Origin: Phragmites australis
Lineage: Eukaryota > Streptophyta > Magnoliopsida > Poales > Poaceae
Assembly (NCBI RefSeq): GCF_958298935.1
Contig: NC_084943.1
Location: 18,903,001-18,967,000, forward strand
Length of the DNA stretch: 64,000 nucleotides
Direction: 5' to 3'
Shown: positions 33,475-44,053 of the stretch, piece by piece
Layout of the letters: every line of letters begins with the position of its first letter
How positions within the stretch are numbered: position 1 is the first letter of the stretch
Notes under the pieces: generated by a model
Seen by the model: the letters and a program-made list of their open reading frames with translations, nothing else
What the model was told of the DNA's origin: nothing
Database searches by the model: none
Program-made: the position numbers and the translations under genes

Positions 33475-34743
33475 CGAGGTTGGGATGGATTCCCATAATG
33501 CTCCACTTTTCGATATCACAAACTTTCCCTAGTGGAAAATTCTAATGACTTATTATTTGCAAGCCTGAGGGTTAGATGTTTAGTGATTCACCGAGGAAGG
33601 GGTGAGGCAACGCATCACCAATAAGGAGAGACAATTAGATGCATTGGCCAAGGGTATCCTTTTATCATTTATATGTGTTGATACATTTAATCGTGTTTAT
33701 TCTATCACAAATGCACATGATATTTGGAATAGTCTCATTGAAATACATGAAGGTACAAAGGTTGTGTGCAATGAGAAATATCATGTGCTTGTTACTAAGC
33801 TCAATGGCATCAAGCAACTACCCCATAAAAGTGCTAATGATATGTACTCACGTTTAAATATTCTTGTCAATGAGATCAATTGGTTAGGTTTAACGCCAAT
33901 TGAATATGATCAAATGGTGAGAAGAATACTTCAAGCTCTTTTTTCTGAAGTACAAGTTAATAGTCTCTATCATTTACGATAATAATGACATTAAGAAGAT
34001 GACTCCAAATCAAATGCTCGACAAGATCACCGCCCATAAGATAACAATGAACATGGGGGCGGAAGCTTCTTTCTCATCCGACACTAAGAACCTTACTCTT
34101 ACAAGCAAGCAAGCTCAATGCCAACACATGAAGGCAAGGATGAGGAGACAAGAGCAAGAGTCAAACTCAAGCGAAGATGAAGGTAATCAAGATGAAGAGA
34201 GCTATGAAGAGGATGATAAAAGCACATCGAGTGATGAAAAAATTGATCATAATATGGCCAAACTCTTCTCAAAGTTAGAGAACAACATGAAGAGGATTAA
34301 TGCCAAGGTTGATCATCCTATCTCTATTGAAGATTTGATCAACATAATTGATCATATCAAGAAGGAGAAGAAGAAGACAAGAACAAGAGTAAGATAAGGG
34401 GAAGAGCTAAGATATTTACAAGCATAGGAAGATGGGTGAGCGACGATGAAGAGTTAAGCTCAAGTAATGAAAACTTCACCATCCTCCCCTCCAAAAAAAG
34501 CTCTTCCTCAAGATCGTCATCACACAAGTCGTCATCGCGCAAGTCATCACATAAGTGCCTCATGGCCAAAGGTATGGATAGTGATGTAAGTGATGATGAA
34601 TCTAATAAGGATTCTCCTTCCTATGATGAATTCCTCCATTTGATCAATGAGCAACAAAGGGTCCTTAAAAAACAATCTAAAGAGCTTAAGAAATTTAATG
34701 CATTTGATGATATTTATGTTACCTTTGTTTCTAATTATGAATA
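33475..34743 (+). pseudogene. Gag-like protein of the SIRE-like element, frameshifted
   Basis: 33602-33982 encodes NAHDIWNSLIEIHEGTKVV, YHVLVTKLNGIKQLPHKSAN, DMYSRLNILVNEINWLGL and VRRILQALFSE, a typical copia gag core. 33999-34397 continues with TPNQMLDKITAHKI and then an acidic stretch. 34436-34743 is serine/lysine-rich, with DEELSSSNENF and a final part with YDEFLHLINEQQRVLKKQ. Three frames are needed, so it is a pseudogene. There is no zinc knuckle in frame. Confidence 0.75.
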
Positions 34744-35400
34744 ATTATTGAGCAAATTTAATTTTCTAAAAGAAGCATGATGAGGTTAAGGCTAAATTTG
34801 AGTATATTGAATCTCAAACTAATGTCCCTTTGAAGCAATCTACCTTTCTATTTAATTTCAATCCTAAGGTAGATGCTTCTATTTTTTGTGATGATTTGAT
34901 TACTTTTATCTAGCTCACCTTTTGTAATGAGATTTGTGTTGAGAATATTGTTGTAGAATTATTTAACAATCTCATTGCACAAGAGAATGATACGCTTAAG
35001 TAAGAAGTGGAGAAGCATAAGGACTTCGCGAGTTTAAAGGGCAAATGACATGTTCAACCTCCTCAAGATAACCGTGCTTTCATTTTGAAGAAGCTTGCGG
35101 AGGAGTCCACTATGATATACTTCAAATGACATCAAGAAGTTCACAAGTCCTTCTAATACAAACAAGTGAAGAAGAAGGCTAAGGAGGAGAAGAAGATGAC
35201 GAACCTCTCCAACAAGACCTCCAACCTCTACACCAAGCCCAACTACAAGATCGAGATCAAGAGCAATCATTACAAGCTCAAGAAGAAAGACAATTGCAAG
35301 GTTATTGTACAGATAGTTAGGAGAAAGAATTAAAGGTGGAACCAACCTATTTAGGTGCCTAAAGAAATCATCACCAATATAAAGGGGCCCTAATCAGTTT

Positions 35401-35935
35401 GTATTCCAAAGAAGACGTGAAGCACGAAACAGCTATGGGGATTTGGAGACTTGGCTAGTTGTAACTTGGTACCTTCTCTAGTTGTAATTATGTATTTTTT
35501 GTCATGTGATCATAACTTGTTCACCTCTGCGCACACCCTCAGTTAAGATTATAAAAATATTATAGTTACAATCTACAAGATATGTCAGTTACTACAAATA
35601 TATATAGTTGTAACTCCGTATCTTCTTTAGTTGTAAATAAATACTTTTTGTCATGTGATTGAATTTGTTCACCTCTGCGCATACCCCTAGTTACGATAAA
35701 AAAATAATATAGTTGTGATCCATAAGATATATCAGTTATTACAAAGCAGTACTATGTGCCTTAGCATTAAAGTCCGGTGTGCAAGCAGCAAGCTTCGAGC
35801 GAGATGTAGCGCTCCGCTCACACTATCCAACCAAAGCACGTCTGGTGCCACGACATGTGGCGAATCCTCGCGAATGAGCGGCTTATCATATCGTACTTGT
35901 ACCGATGAGAGGCCGCGGCGCGGGGTAGCACGATG
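35401..35935. repeat. Two tandem copies of a unit of about 150 bp
   Basis: The stretch 35457-35605 is repeated at 35606-35748: AGTTGTAACT, a TTGTCATGTGAT phrase, CACCTCTGCGCA, then AAGATAT(G/A)TCAGTTA. Several differences show the duplication is not recent. 35750-35935 shows no recognised feature. Confidence 0.6.
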
Positions 35936-37535
35936 TGGGGAACGGTGACGTCCCAAGAAAGGAGTCAATTATGACACTTAGAAACCTAAAACAAATTGGC
36001 TCTAAAAACTTCACAAGATAGATTTATCTCAAGTTCTATTTAAATGTGCTCTAGATTTATCTAGTATGTCTACTCTACTGCTTAAGAGGATCGCAACCTA
36101 CTCTAACAAGGTAAATTACAAGTATTTCAATGCGAAAATGTAAATAAGGTAGAGAGACAAACTCAGCTCAAAAGATTTTATCCCGTAGTATCGATGGTAT
36201 GAATGTCACCTCTAATCCACGTTGGAGCTCCACAAAGGATATGCTCCTAATCGCTAAGTCTCTTTTGGTCACAGCTCTTGAGCTACCAAGTCACCAAGAT
36301 AAAGTCTCAAGCACGATGAGCCACCAAGCTACTAAGGGAAGGTATCACTGCTAGCCTCTCTTCCGGTCACTTGCCGTTGTGATCATTTCGGAGCTAGAAC
36401 TACCAAAGCAAGGGTCTCCGTCTTCCCGTACACGTATCTTGCAGGCACTCCACACCAAGTCGGATAGTCAATAAGTTTGAGCCACCAAGACCCAAGATGT
36501 CAACAAGTCAGCAAGAGTTTAAGGCGCCGATGTACCACTTGGTATAAGCTAGGATCACTCCTTGATCCCTTCTTCAAGCTGCAACACTTAGCTACAACTC
36601 ACTCTAGGCCTACAAGTATTCAACACTCTCTAATCTTATTCTTAATTATCTTGAATAATCACTTTAAGCACTTTGGTGGCTTGAATGTCATCTCAAGTTT
36701 ATATGAGCTTTCTCTAGACTACAGCAGCATGCCACACCTTCAAATGACTGAGTGGATGGGTATTTATAACCTCAAATTTACCAACTAGTCATTTTTCCAA
36801 CGGCTCAGAAAGGCTGTTAATACCAGATGATCTAATGAGAACAGTAGTACTAACACCTAATCATCCGATGAGTACAAACCTAGAAACTAGCTGTTGGACT
36901 TCCACTCAAAGCTACTGTGAACACCGAACACTCCGGTGTGCTTTTAAATCCATCACTGGACCTTTCGGTGAGTTATCTTGAGCCATCCGAGCCTTTACAA
37001 CCTCTCTATATAAAATACTTCGGTGTATTCATTTTCAGAGCATTCTTCAACACTTGCAGTCGTCTCTGCAATAAATGCTCCGGTGCTATAATTCGGTGTG
37101 CACAAACCAAGCACCGAACCATCCGGTGGGTTGATCCTCAGTCTTTTGCATTTATATTTTTCTCTACAGAAAATACTCTGGTGTTACCCAGTGTAAATCA
37201 CCGGACTATCTGTGGGGTCCTCAGCCTTCTCTCTTTATTAGAAATACTTCGGTGAGTTCATATCCTATTCACCAGACTATCTGGTGAAACTATCAACCTC
37301 TAGACACAATGCTTCGGTGAGTGCAAACTCCTCTATACCAGACCTTTCAGTGAGATAAATCTTTCTGAGATTTTTTCAATTTAATCAAACTTTGACCTGG
37401 CTATAGTGGCTTCTTGATGTGTCGCATCTATGAGACCTACTAACATATATTTTTGATAAACATATTAGTCTCAATGACTATGTTATTATTAATCACTAAA
37501 ATCAGAATCATAATCTAATAGGACCATTTTCGCTA
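35936..37535 (-). mobile_element. LTR of the SIRE-like family, minus orientation
   Basis: About 1.6 kb, the inverted counterpart of 31630-33326. The minus-strand TATA box lies at 36761-36768, and CACCGG-type motifs at 36830-37340 lie on its U3 side. The left end begins TGGGGAACGG; the right end is near TTTTCGCTA. No intact flanking duplication was seen. Confidence 0.7.
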
Positions 37536-39490
37536 AACGCGGTATGTAGGGGTGACGTCAGGTTCATGGACCATGGTGCACATGCACCAGGGTCCTTTGA
37601 AAATTGCAATGCTATTTTGTGGTGTATTACTTGAAAATTGAACGGTTGCTATATACACAATGAAATGGTACACCAGGGTCTTGTTTGTTCTAGCTTCGCC
37701 CCTAGCGGTATGGTTGGGCAAACAACAGAGCACGCGGGAATCTGCTACTTCCACAGAGAAAACAGGAGCGCGCGGGGGAGGGTTGCGTGTGTGAGAGAGA
37801 TACTGAGTGCTTAGATTGCACATAATATAGTTTCTTTCATAGGATTGGGAGGATTCAGGAGTCAAAGGAGCACCAGCGTCTCAATAATAACATTGCTTCT
37901 TCTTCCCTGGTAAGCTCATCAAGAAAGGTTCGATGTGCCCTGCATGAAAGCTAGCAGAGCAAAAGTAGCTCCTAATACTGCCTTGTTTTGTTCCGTGAAG
38001 ACCCTCGGTATCACTGTTGGAAAAATTGGAGAGAGCACCTTAGTGCCCCGATATGCATTTTGCAATGCCTGTCCTTTATAATTGTGCGTCGCTAGAACTA
38101 GACATTGTTGTGTCTGATGTGAAATTCAAGCACCATGGATGAAGTTTACTTTTGCATATATTCTCTTCTGTGTAATGGTGTAGTTAGCATGGTTTTACAG
38201 AAGAGAGAAATGGATATACGGCCACAACATGATCAAAGACCATGGTGGAACAAGCAATGAACAAGAGTGAACCGATGCAGCAAAAAGGATGGAAGGCCGT
38301 CTCCATGGCATGCGGAGCCCAATGTGGCATAGAAACACCTTGTAAATCAATCTCTTTTTTTTTCGGGAAACATCATGTTATACTGTAGTGTTACCGTTTG
38401 ATATTCGTAACAATATCAATATTTTGTTTTCATACCTATCAGGAAATCAAAAGGAGTACAATTCCATATGGTTATCTCCAAATCTAATAAAAAGTTGTCG
38501 GATCGATTACGCGTAAAATATGCAATCAGGGGGTGAATTATTGTGGAAGTTAAATTCAATTTTTAATTCATCCTAATTAAATATTCAATTTAATCTCGTA
38601 ATCATTTTGGGACAGACTGCTATCATGTCCTTAAAAATGATGCACATAAAGATCTGATAGTTTAATTGCCCCCAAATTTTAATTGTATAAACTACACAAT
38701 GAAACCAAACTATTCCAACAAAAATCAAGTCAATCGAATCTTTTAATCAATAGTTATGAATTTCTCCAGAAGACTATGATAGATGGTGATGATAATAGAT
38801 TAGAACCTAAACTTGTAATATGTCTCTTTAGCACGAACGTCATGTGACTGTTTTGACCTAGGTTCCTCCATGAACCTAGTCTTAGTCCTTGTCACCAACC
38901 ACATTCACCCTCAGGACACACATGCACGTGAACAAAATCAACAACTAATTCCGAACACAAGTTCTCACAAACTTAACTCTCGTCAATCTGCACAACACAA
39001 CTCACACTAGTATATTACATATATCAAAACTCAAATATCATTATGCTACCATGAGCATATCAATCAACATATTAGTAACACATGCATATCAATCATATTA
39101 TAATATTGAGTCACTTTGCACTTTTTGCGAATTTCATAATAAACCTAATTTTTTTAGCACACATGATCTCACAAAAGCTTGACCTAGCAACCAATGATCC
39201 TCCATGCTCCTCCATGTTGAGTGCCGATGTGTTGAGCTTGAAAAAAAAAATGTCTGAATTTCTTGGTCGAATCCACTGTATCCAGCTTTCACAAAAGAAG
39301 ATGATCAACAGTTCAGCACAGCTATCTGGAGTAACCATATACCCAAGGTTTGCAAATGTTTCTTTTTTCTTATGGCCTAGCCAATAAAATTTGTGCATAC
39401 ACACTGGTGTAAGAGTTGGTCTGTCTCAAAGCCCACAACCAATTACATGGCCCGATATGGTAGTATAGTTTGCTACAAATTTTAGTGATA
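37536..39490. repeat. Low-copy repeat copy interrupted by the mariner element
   Basis: 37750-38350 is the closest relative of 19720-20250. 39200-39480 matches 26030-26370. The match resumes after the mariner element at 44054. No gene is present. Confidence 0.6.
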
Positions 39491-39820
39491 TACTCCCTCC
39501 GGATTTTTTATATGACGTTTCCGACAAGTTTGACAAATTTAAGGATTGCGCGAATTGACTCATTTGCCCTCCGTTTCCGTGGGGATTTCCGGTGGCGAGC
39601 TGCTCTCTTCCCCTCTTCACTCGAGCTAGGCCCAGCCGGCCCCTCCTTCCTCTCTTCACGTGAGCCGGCCCATGACACTGCTGTCCCTCTCTCGTTCGTC
39701 GCTCCTCCCCATCACGTTCCTCTGCGCGCCGGCTCCATCCGCCACCGTCGCGCGGCGCGGCGCAGCCTCCATCCGCCACCGTCGCACAGCTCCCTCCGCG
39801 CCGGCGACGTGACGTGCGCC

Positions 39821-40075
39821 GGCTCCATCCGCGTGACGCCTCCCTCCCGTGCCAGCGACGTGACGTGCGTTGGCTCCATCCGCGTGACGCCTCCCTCCCG
39901 CGCCGGCGACATGACGTGCCCCGGCTCCATCCGCGTGACGCCTCCCTCTCGCTCCGGTGACGTGACGCGTGCCGGCTCCATCCGCGTGACGCCTCCCTCC
40001 CACGCCGGCGACGTGACGCGCGCCGGCTCCATCCGCATGACGCCTCCCTCCCGCACCGGCGACGTGACGCCTCGC
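39821..40075 (+). repeat. 51-bp minisatellite, five copies
   Basis: The unit begins GGCTCCATCCGCGTGACGCC. Copies start at 39821, 39872, 39923, 39974 and 40025, exactly 51 bases apart. It is GC-rich with few differences between copies. Long frames are open on both strands because the unit is a multiple of three and lacks stops. This is upstream of the transposase exons and I do not call a protein here. Confidence 0.85.
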
Positions 40076-40630
40076 TCCCGCGCGAGCCCGTGGCGTCTCG
40101 GTGCAGCTGTTCATTGCCAAGCAGCGCCACCGGATCATCGCACGCATCTTCCACTTCCCTCTCCAGACCACCAAGGTGAATGAGTCAAGGTGTGATTCTT
40201 TTTTATCTTTAGATTGGAGTATTGAGGGACAAGCAATGTTTTGTTGGGCATAGCGATTGGTCATTTGCTGGGGCATCATTTCTTCTTCTTCTTTCACACA
40301 TAGTCCGCACTAGAGCTCTCTATTTTATTGTAGCAGCAAAATACTCTCTGTACTAGTAAAATTCTTATTGTAGTCTGTATATGGAACCAAGAGGGCAAGG
40401 GAGCTCTCTATCTTATTGTAGTCCGCACTAGAGTTCATGGTAACCCCACAATTTGAGGCTGCGCAAGGAGGGCTAGATGTTCAAGAACTAGATCTTTCAA
40501 CTAGCTCGTCTGTGATGAAGTCGGCATTGCTGAAACGGAAGTCCTTAGGTGCAAATGTGTTAAAACCCCAGCAGCGAAAAGGAAGTCCCCTTGTGCGAAC
40601 ATGCCAATTTTTAGATCCCCGCTAAGCAGG

Positions 40631-42916
40631 ATGTTGCTGTCACCGAGGATGCATCTATCTCCAGTGGTGAGGTCTCCGGTGGTGGCAAGAACAGTGACCT
40701 CTCATGATCTTGGCCAAGGTAAGATTTGAATTGTCAAGTTTGCAGGTTGTACCTTTATACTCTTAGGTTAACTGATTACTCCGTATGTGACAAGTTTTGC
40801 ATTTCTTGCTAATACAGATTGTGGAGGTCGAAGAGCAATTGGTGATATTGATTTGAATGTGCCATCAAGTTCTGGAGGTCGAAGAGCAATTGGTGATATT
40901 GATTTGAATGTGCCATCAAGTTCTGGAGGTCGAAGAGCAATTGGTGATATTGATTTGAATGTGCCATCAAGTTCCGGAGGTCGAAGAGCAATTGGTGATA
41001 TTGATTTGAATGTGGAACCAACAGAAGAGTTGATGATAGGTAAATTCTCTCGATCACAAAGTTCTAAGAATGTCAATCCTTTGTGATATTCAAGTATTTT
41101 GCCAACTGCAGTAAGTATGCATCATGTGCTACTGAGAGACTGAAACATATGTGACTATACAGGTTTCGATCATGCTCCAGATGCTCAAGAGAATGCACGT
41201 AGGAATGTGGTGTCTAATGATAAACGGAGAGCGATATTTGAAGCTTTGCTAGGAAGAGCCAACAATGGTTACTTGAAGGGCCATGAGACAAGGGAAGTTT
41301 CTGTAGCATTCTCGGTACCCATTCGGACAGTACAACGTATTTGGAAACAAGGTAAAAGTTGTCTGGATCAAGGTATTTCGGTTGATGTTTCTAGTGGAAA
41401 GTCCAAGTGTGGCCGCAAGAAGGTAGAAGTGGATGTTTCCGTGCTTCGTGGTCTTCCTTTGTCAAGCCATACAACACTAGATGACTTGTCCACCCACTTA
41501 CATGTCAGTAAAAGCAAGTTGCAATCAATGAAACGGGAAGGTATCATAAAGCGTGTCTCAAACAGCATAAAGTCGTACTTGACAGATAAGAACAAGAAGA
41601 ATCGTCTGAAGTGGTGTCTATCTATGCTTGACTCAATGAGCATACCTAATGATCCGGTGTTTAAAGGATTGTTTGATTTTGTTTTCATTGATGAGAAATG
41701 GTTCAACATCACAAGGAAGACAGAGAGATATTATACGGTTCAAGGTGAAGATGAGCCCACACGGACATGCAAAAATAAGAACTACATTCCAAAAATCATG
41801 CTTATGACTGCTCTTGCTCAACCAAGATTTGATTCTGATGGCAACTGCACCTTTGATGGCAAAATTGGCTGCTTCCCTTTCGTGACATACGAACCAGCTA
41901 AGAGATCGAGTGCTAACCGGCCTGCAGGGACAATAGAAATGAAGCCTATTGAGTCAATTACAAAGGAGGTCATTCGAATTTTTCTGATTGAAAAAGTCTT
42001 ACCAGCGATTCGTACTAAATGGCCACGTGAAGACGCCAATAAGCCCATATACATACAACAAGACAATGCCCGACCTCATATTGCGCCTAATGATAAACTG
42101 TTTTGTGATGCTGCCAAGCAACATGGGTTCGACATTCGACTCATATGTCAACCTGCAAATTCGCCTGATTTTAACATCTTGGATCTAGGGTTCTGTAATT
42201 CCATTCAGTCAATCCAGTACAAAACAACAGCAAAAACAACAGCTGAACTTGTAACTGCCGTTGATAAGGTAATGTTCGACTTTCTTTTAGTAGAGCATTG
42301 CCTACAGCCACTTCATTTAAGGCCCCATCTTACTATACAACTAGCTATATCTGAGCTGACCCATTTCTCTGGCTGTTAATAATGTACAGTACAACATGAG
42401 CTGTTCGTTTTGCTGCCATGGAAATGAATTGAATTGTAATATCTGTATCTGTTGTATCTTCAGTTAAATATCTTGTGCCCAGCCAATTTAGTTACTGAAT
42501 AATACTCCATAGAATATATGTAAGCATGTCTTTGATACCCATAGCTAGCCTTTGCAAGGAAAATTTAACAACCCTGCTGGGAATGGCTACATTACTCTTC
42601 TAAGCATTGTGCTCCAGAAAACACTAAAATTTTGGATGTTCATTGGATTTTGCCATAAGCAATATGCTTTTGTTGGATGTGGTGAAAAATGAGCTGACAT
42701 CTTGATATTATGGATCAGGCTTTCCGAGATTATTCGGTGTGTAAGTCAAACCGAATTTTCTTGACTCTCCATGGATGTATGAAGGAAGCTATGAAAATTG
42801 GAGGCGACAATGGATATGATATTCCTCACATAAAGAAAAAAATGCTAGAAAGACAAGGGTGTCTTCCTTTACAGCTCAGCTGCGATGACTTGTTGGTACA
42901 TGAAGCTATGGCATAA
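40631..42916 (+). CDS. Mariner-like transposase, four exons proposed
   Basis: Cuts out and inserts the element at TA sites. Proposed exons are 40631(?)-40718, 40818-41039, 41163-42268 and 42719-42916. The junctions keep frame and use GT-AG; the first exon and start codon are uncertain. Exon 2 carries 3.75 copies of a 17-residue repeat. Exon 3 encodes a helix-turn-helix (VAFSVPIRTVQRIWKQG) and the DD39D triad: D in FIDEKWF, D in YIQQDNARPH and, 39 residues later, D in NILDLGF. Exon 4 encodes the conserved C-terminal part (GGDNGYDIPHIKKKMLERQG, LP) and stops at 42916. Without splicing at 42269 the frame would run into a stop at 42379. No disabling change was seen in exons 2-4. Confidence 0.85.
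40823..41014 (+). repeat. In-frame 51-bp tandem repeat in the transposase
   Basis: Units at 40823, 40874 and 40925, plus a partial unit at 40976, encode GGRRAIGDIDLNVPSSS. The full units are almost identical at DNA level, so the expansion is recent. Each repeat contains DLNVP, which resembles a plant DLN-type repression motif; a functional link is only a guess. Confidence 0.88.
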
Positions 42917-43119
42917 ATCAATGACTAATTCCTCCATGACCTGTTTCAGCCCAGTAATTGAGAAGACAAATTGTTCAATGTACAAAAGTTTTCAACTGCC
43001 TTGCAATTTTACAAAAGTTTTCAACTGCCTTGCAATTTCACAAAATTGGAAACAGGAGCCTTCGAAACCAACACACAGAGCAGTTGATTGCTGCCCAGCC
43101 TCATACACACAAAAATTCA

Positions 43120-43460
43120 GCAATCTAAATATAAGCATTGCAGGCATTCAAGAATTTGGGTCCAATTTGAATATAAGCATTGCAGGCATTCAAGAATCTG
43201 GGTCTAATCTGAATACTCATTGTAGGCATTCAGAGTATAAGCATTGCAGGCATAAGCATTCAAGAATTTGTGATTTATACTCCTTGCAGGCATTCGGGAG
43301 TACATACTCATTGCAGGCATTTAGGATTATAAGCATTGCAGGCATAAGCATTCAAGAATTCAGGAGTACATACTCATTGCAGGCATTCACGAGTATAAGC
43401 ATTGCAGGCATAAGCATTCAAGAATTCAGAGTACATATAGATCTTATACATACAGAATTC
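43120..43460 (+). repeat. Irregular minisatellite (GCATTGCAGGCATTCAAGAAT-like)
   Basis: Many shuffled copies of TATAAGCATTGCAGGCAT and AAGCATTCAAGAATT, downstream of the transposase stop within the mariner element. Confidence 0.75.
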
Positions 43461-43589
43461 AGGAGTAACATTCACACAAGAATATAAGCATTAGATTGCA
43501 ACGTATTTGCTGCCCGGCACCTCAGCCAAATTGGCACCAGTGGCCTCACACAGAGCAGAGATTGCAAGGCATTCTTGCTCAGCGACGTC

Positions 43590-43910
43590 GCCGTCGGGGG
43601 AGAGCGTCGCCGCCTGGGGAGAGCGTCGCCGCTCGGGGAAAGCTGTAGCCGTCAGGGGAGAGCGCCGCCGCCCAGGGAGAGCACCGCCGTCGGGGAGAGT
43701 TGTCGCCGTCGGGGGAGAGCATCACCGCCTGGGGAGAGCCGCCGCTCGGGGAGAGCGCCGCTGCCTAGGGAGAGCGCCGCCGTCGGGGGAGAGTTGCCGC
43801 CGTCGGGGGAGAGCTATCGCTGCCCGGGGAGAGCGCCGCCGCCTAGAGAGAGCGCCACTGTCGGGGGAGAGTTGTCGCCCGGGGAGAGCGCCGCCGCCAG
43901 GGAGGGCTAG
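43590..43910 (+). repeat. GC-rich repeat (GCCGTCGGGGGAGAG-like) near the mariner right end
   Basis: About a dozen imperfect copies of a roughly 24-base unit with GGGGAGAGCGCCGCCG. Frames are open on both strands because of composition. Confidence 0.7.
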
Positions 43911-44053
43911 AGAGTGCTGGGTCGTGAAGAGCGCTGGAGAGCTGAAAAGGGGCAAAGATGGAAGAAGACATTTCGTCAACACTACGGCGTCATATAAAAA
44001 AAACTCCTTCTCGTCAACACTACGGCGTCATATAAAAAAATCCGGAGGGAGTA

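Larger units (their letters stand above)
31630..35400 (+). mobile_element. Truncated SIRE-like Ty1/copia element (LTR, primer site, gag)
   Basis: The LTR at 31630-33326 is followed directly by an initiator-Met primer site and a gag-like region on the same strand. The sequence then decays and no pol or matching plus-strand 3' LTR is found. An inverted LTR of the same family begins at 35936. The gag resembles the SIRE/Maximus copia lineage. Confidence 0.7.
39493..44051 (+). mobile_element. Mariner-like element (plant DD39D), probably complete
   Basis: 4559 bp, bounded by inverted repeats of about 25 bp starting CTCCCTCCGGATTTTTT and ending TATATGACG (one base of length difference), inside a TA duplication (39491-39492, 44052-44053). 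It lies within a low-copy repeat whose uninterrupted relative is at 26030-26620, which confirms the boundaries. It carries a spliced transposase gene (40631-42916) and GC-rich minisatellites near both ends. The TIR is the one shared with Stowaway MITEs, so it could be a source of the enzyme that moves them. Confidence 0.9.

Noticed and set aside
39426..40183. Long overlapping frames of about 240 codons on both strands
   Set aside because: They come from a GC-rich 51-bp repeat whose unit is a multiple of three and lacks stops in several frames. There are no domains and no splice context.
43120..43460. CRISPR-like array appearance
   Set aside because: The repeats are irregular, the 'spacers' are themselves repeat fragments, and the context is a plant mariner element.
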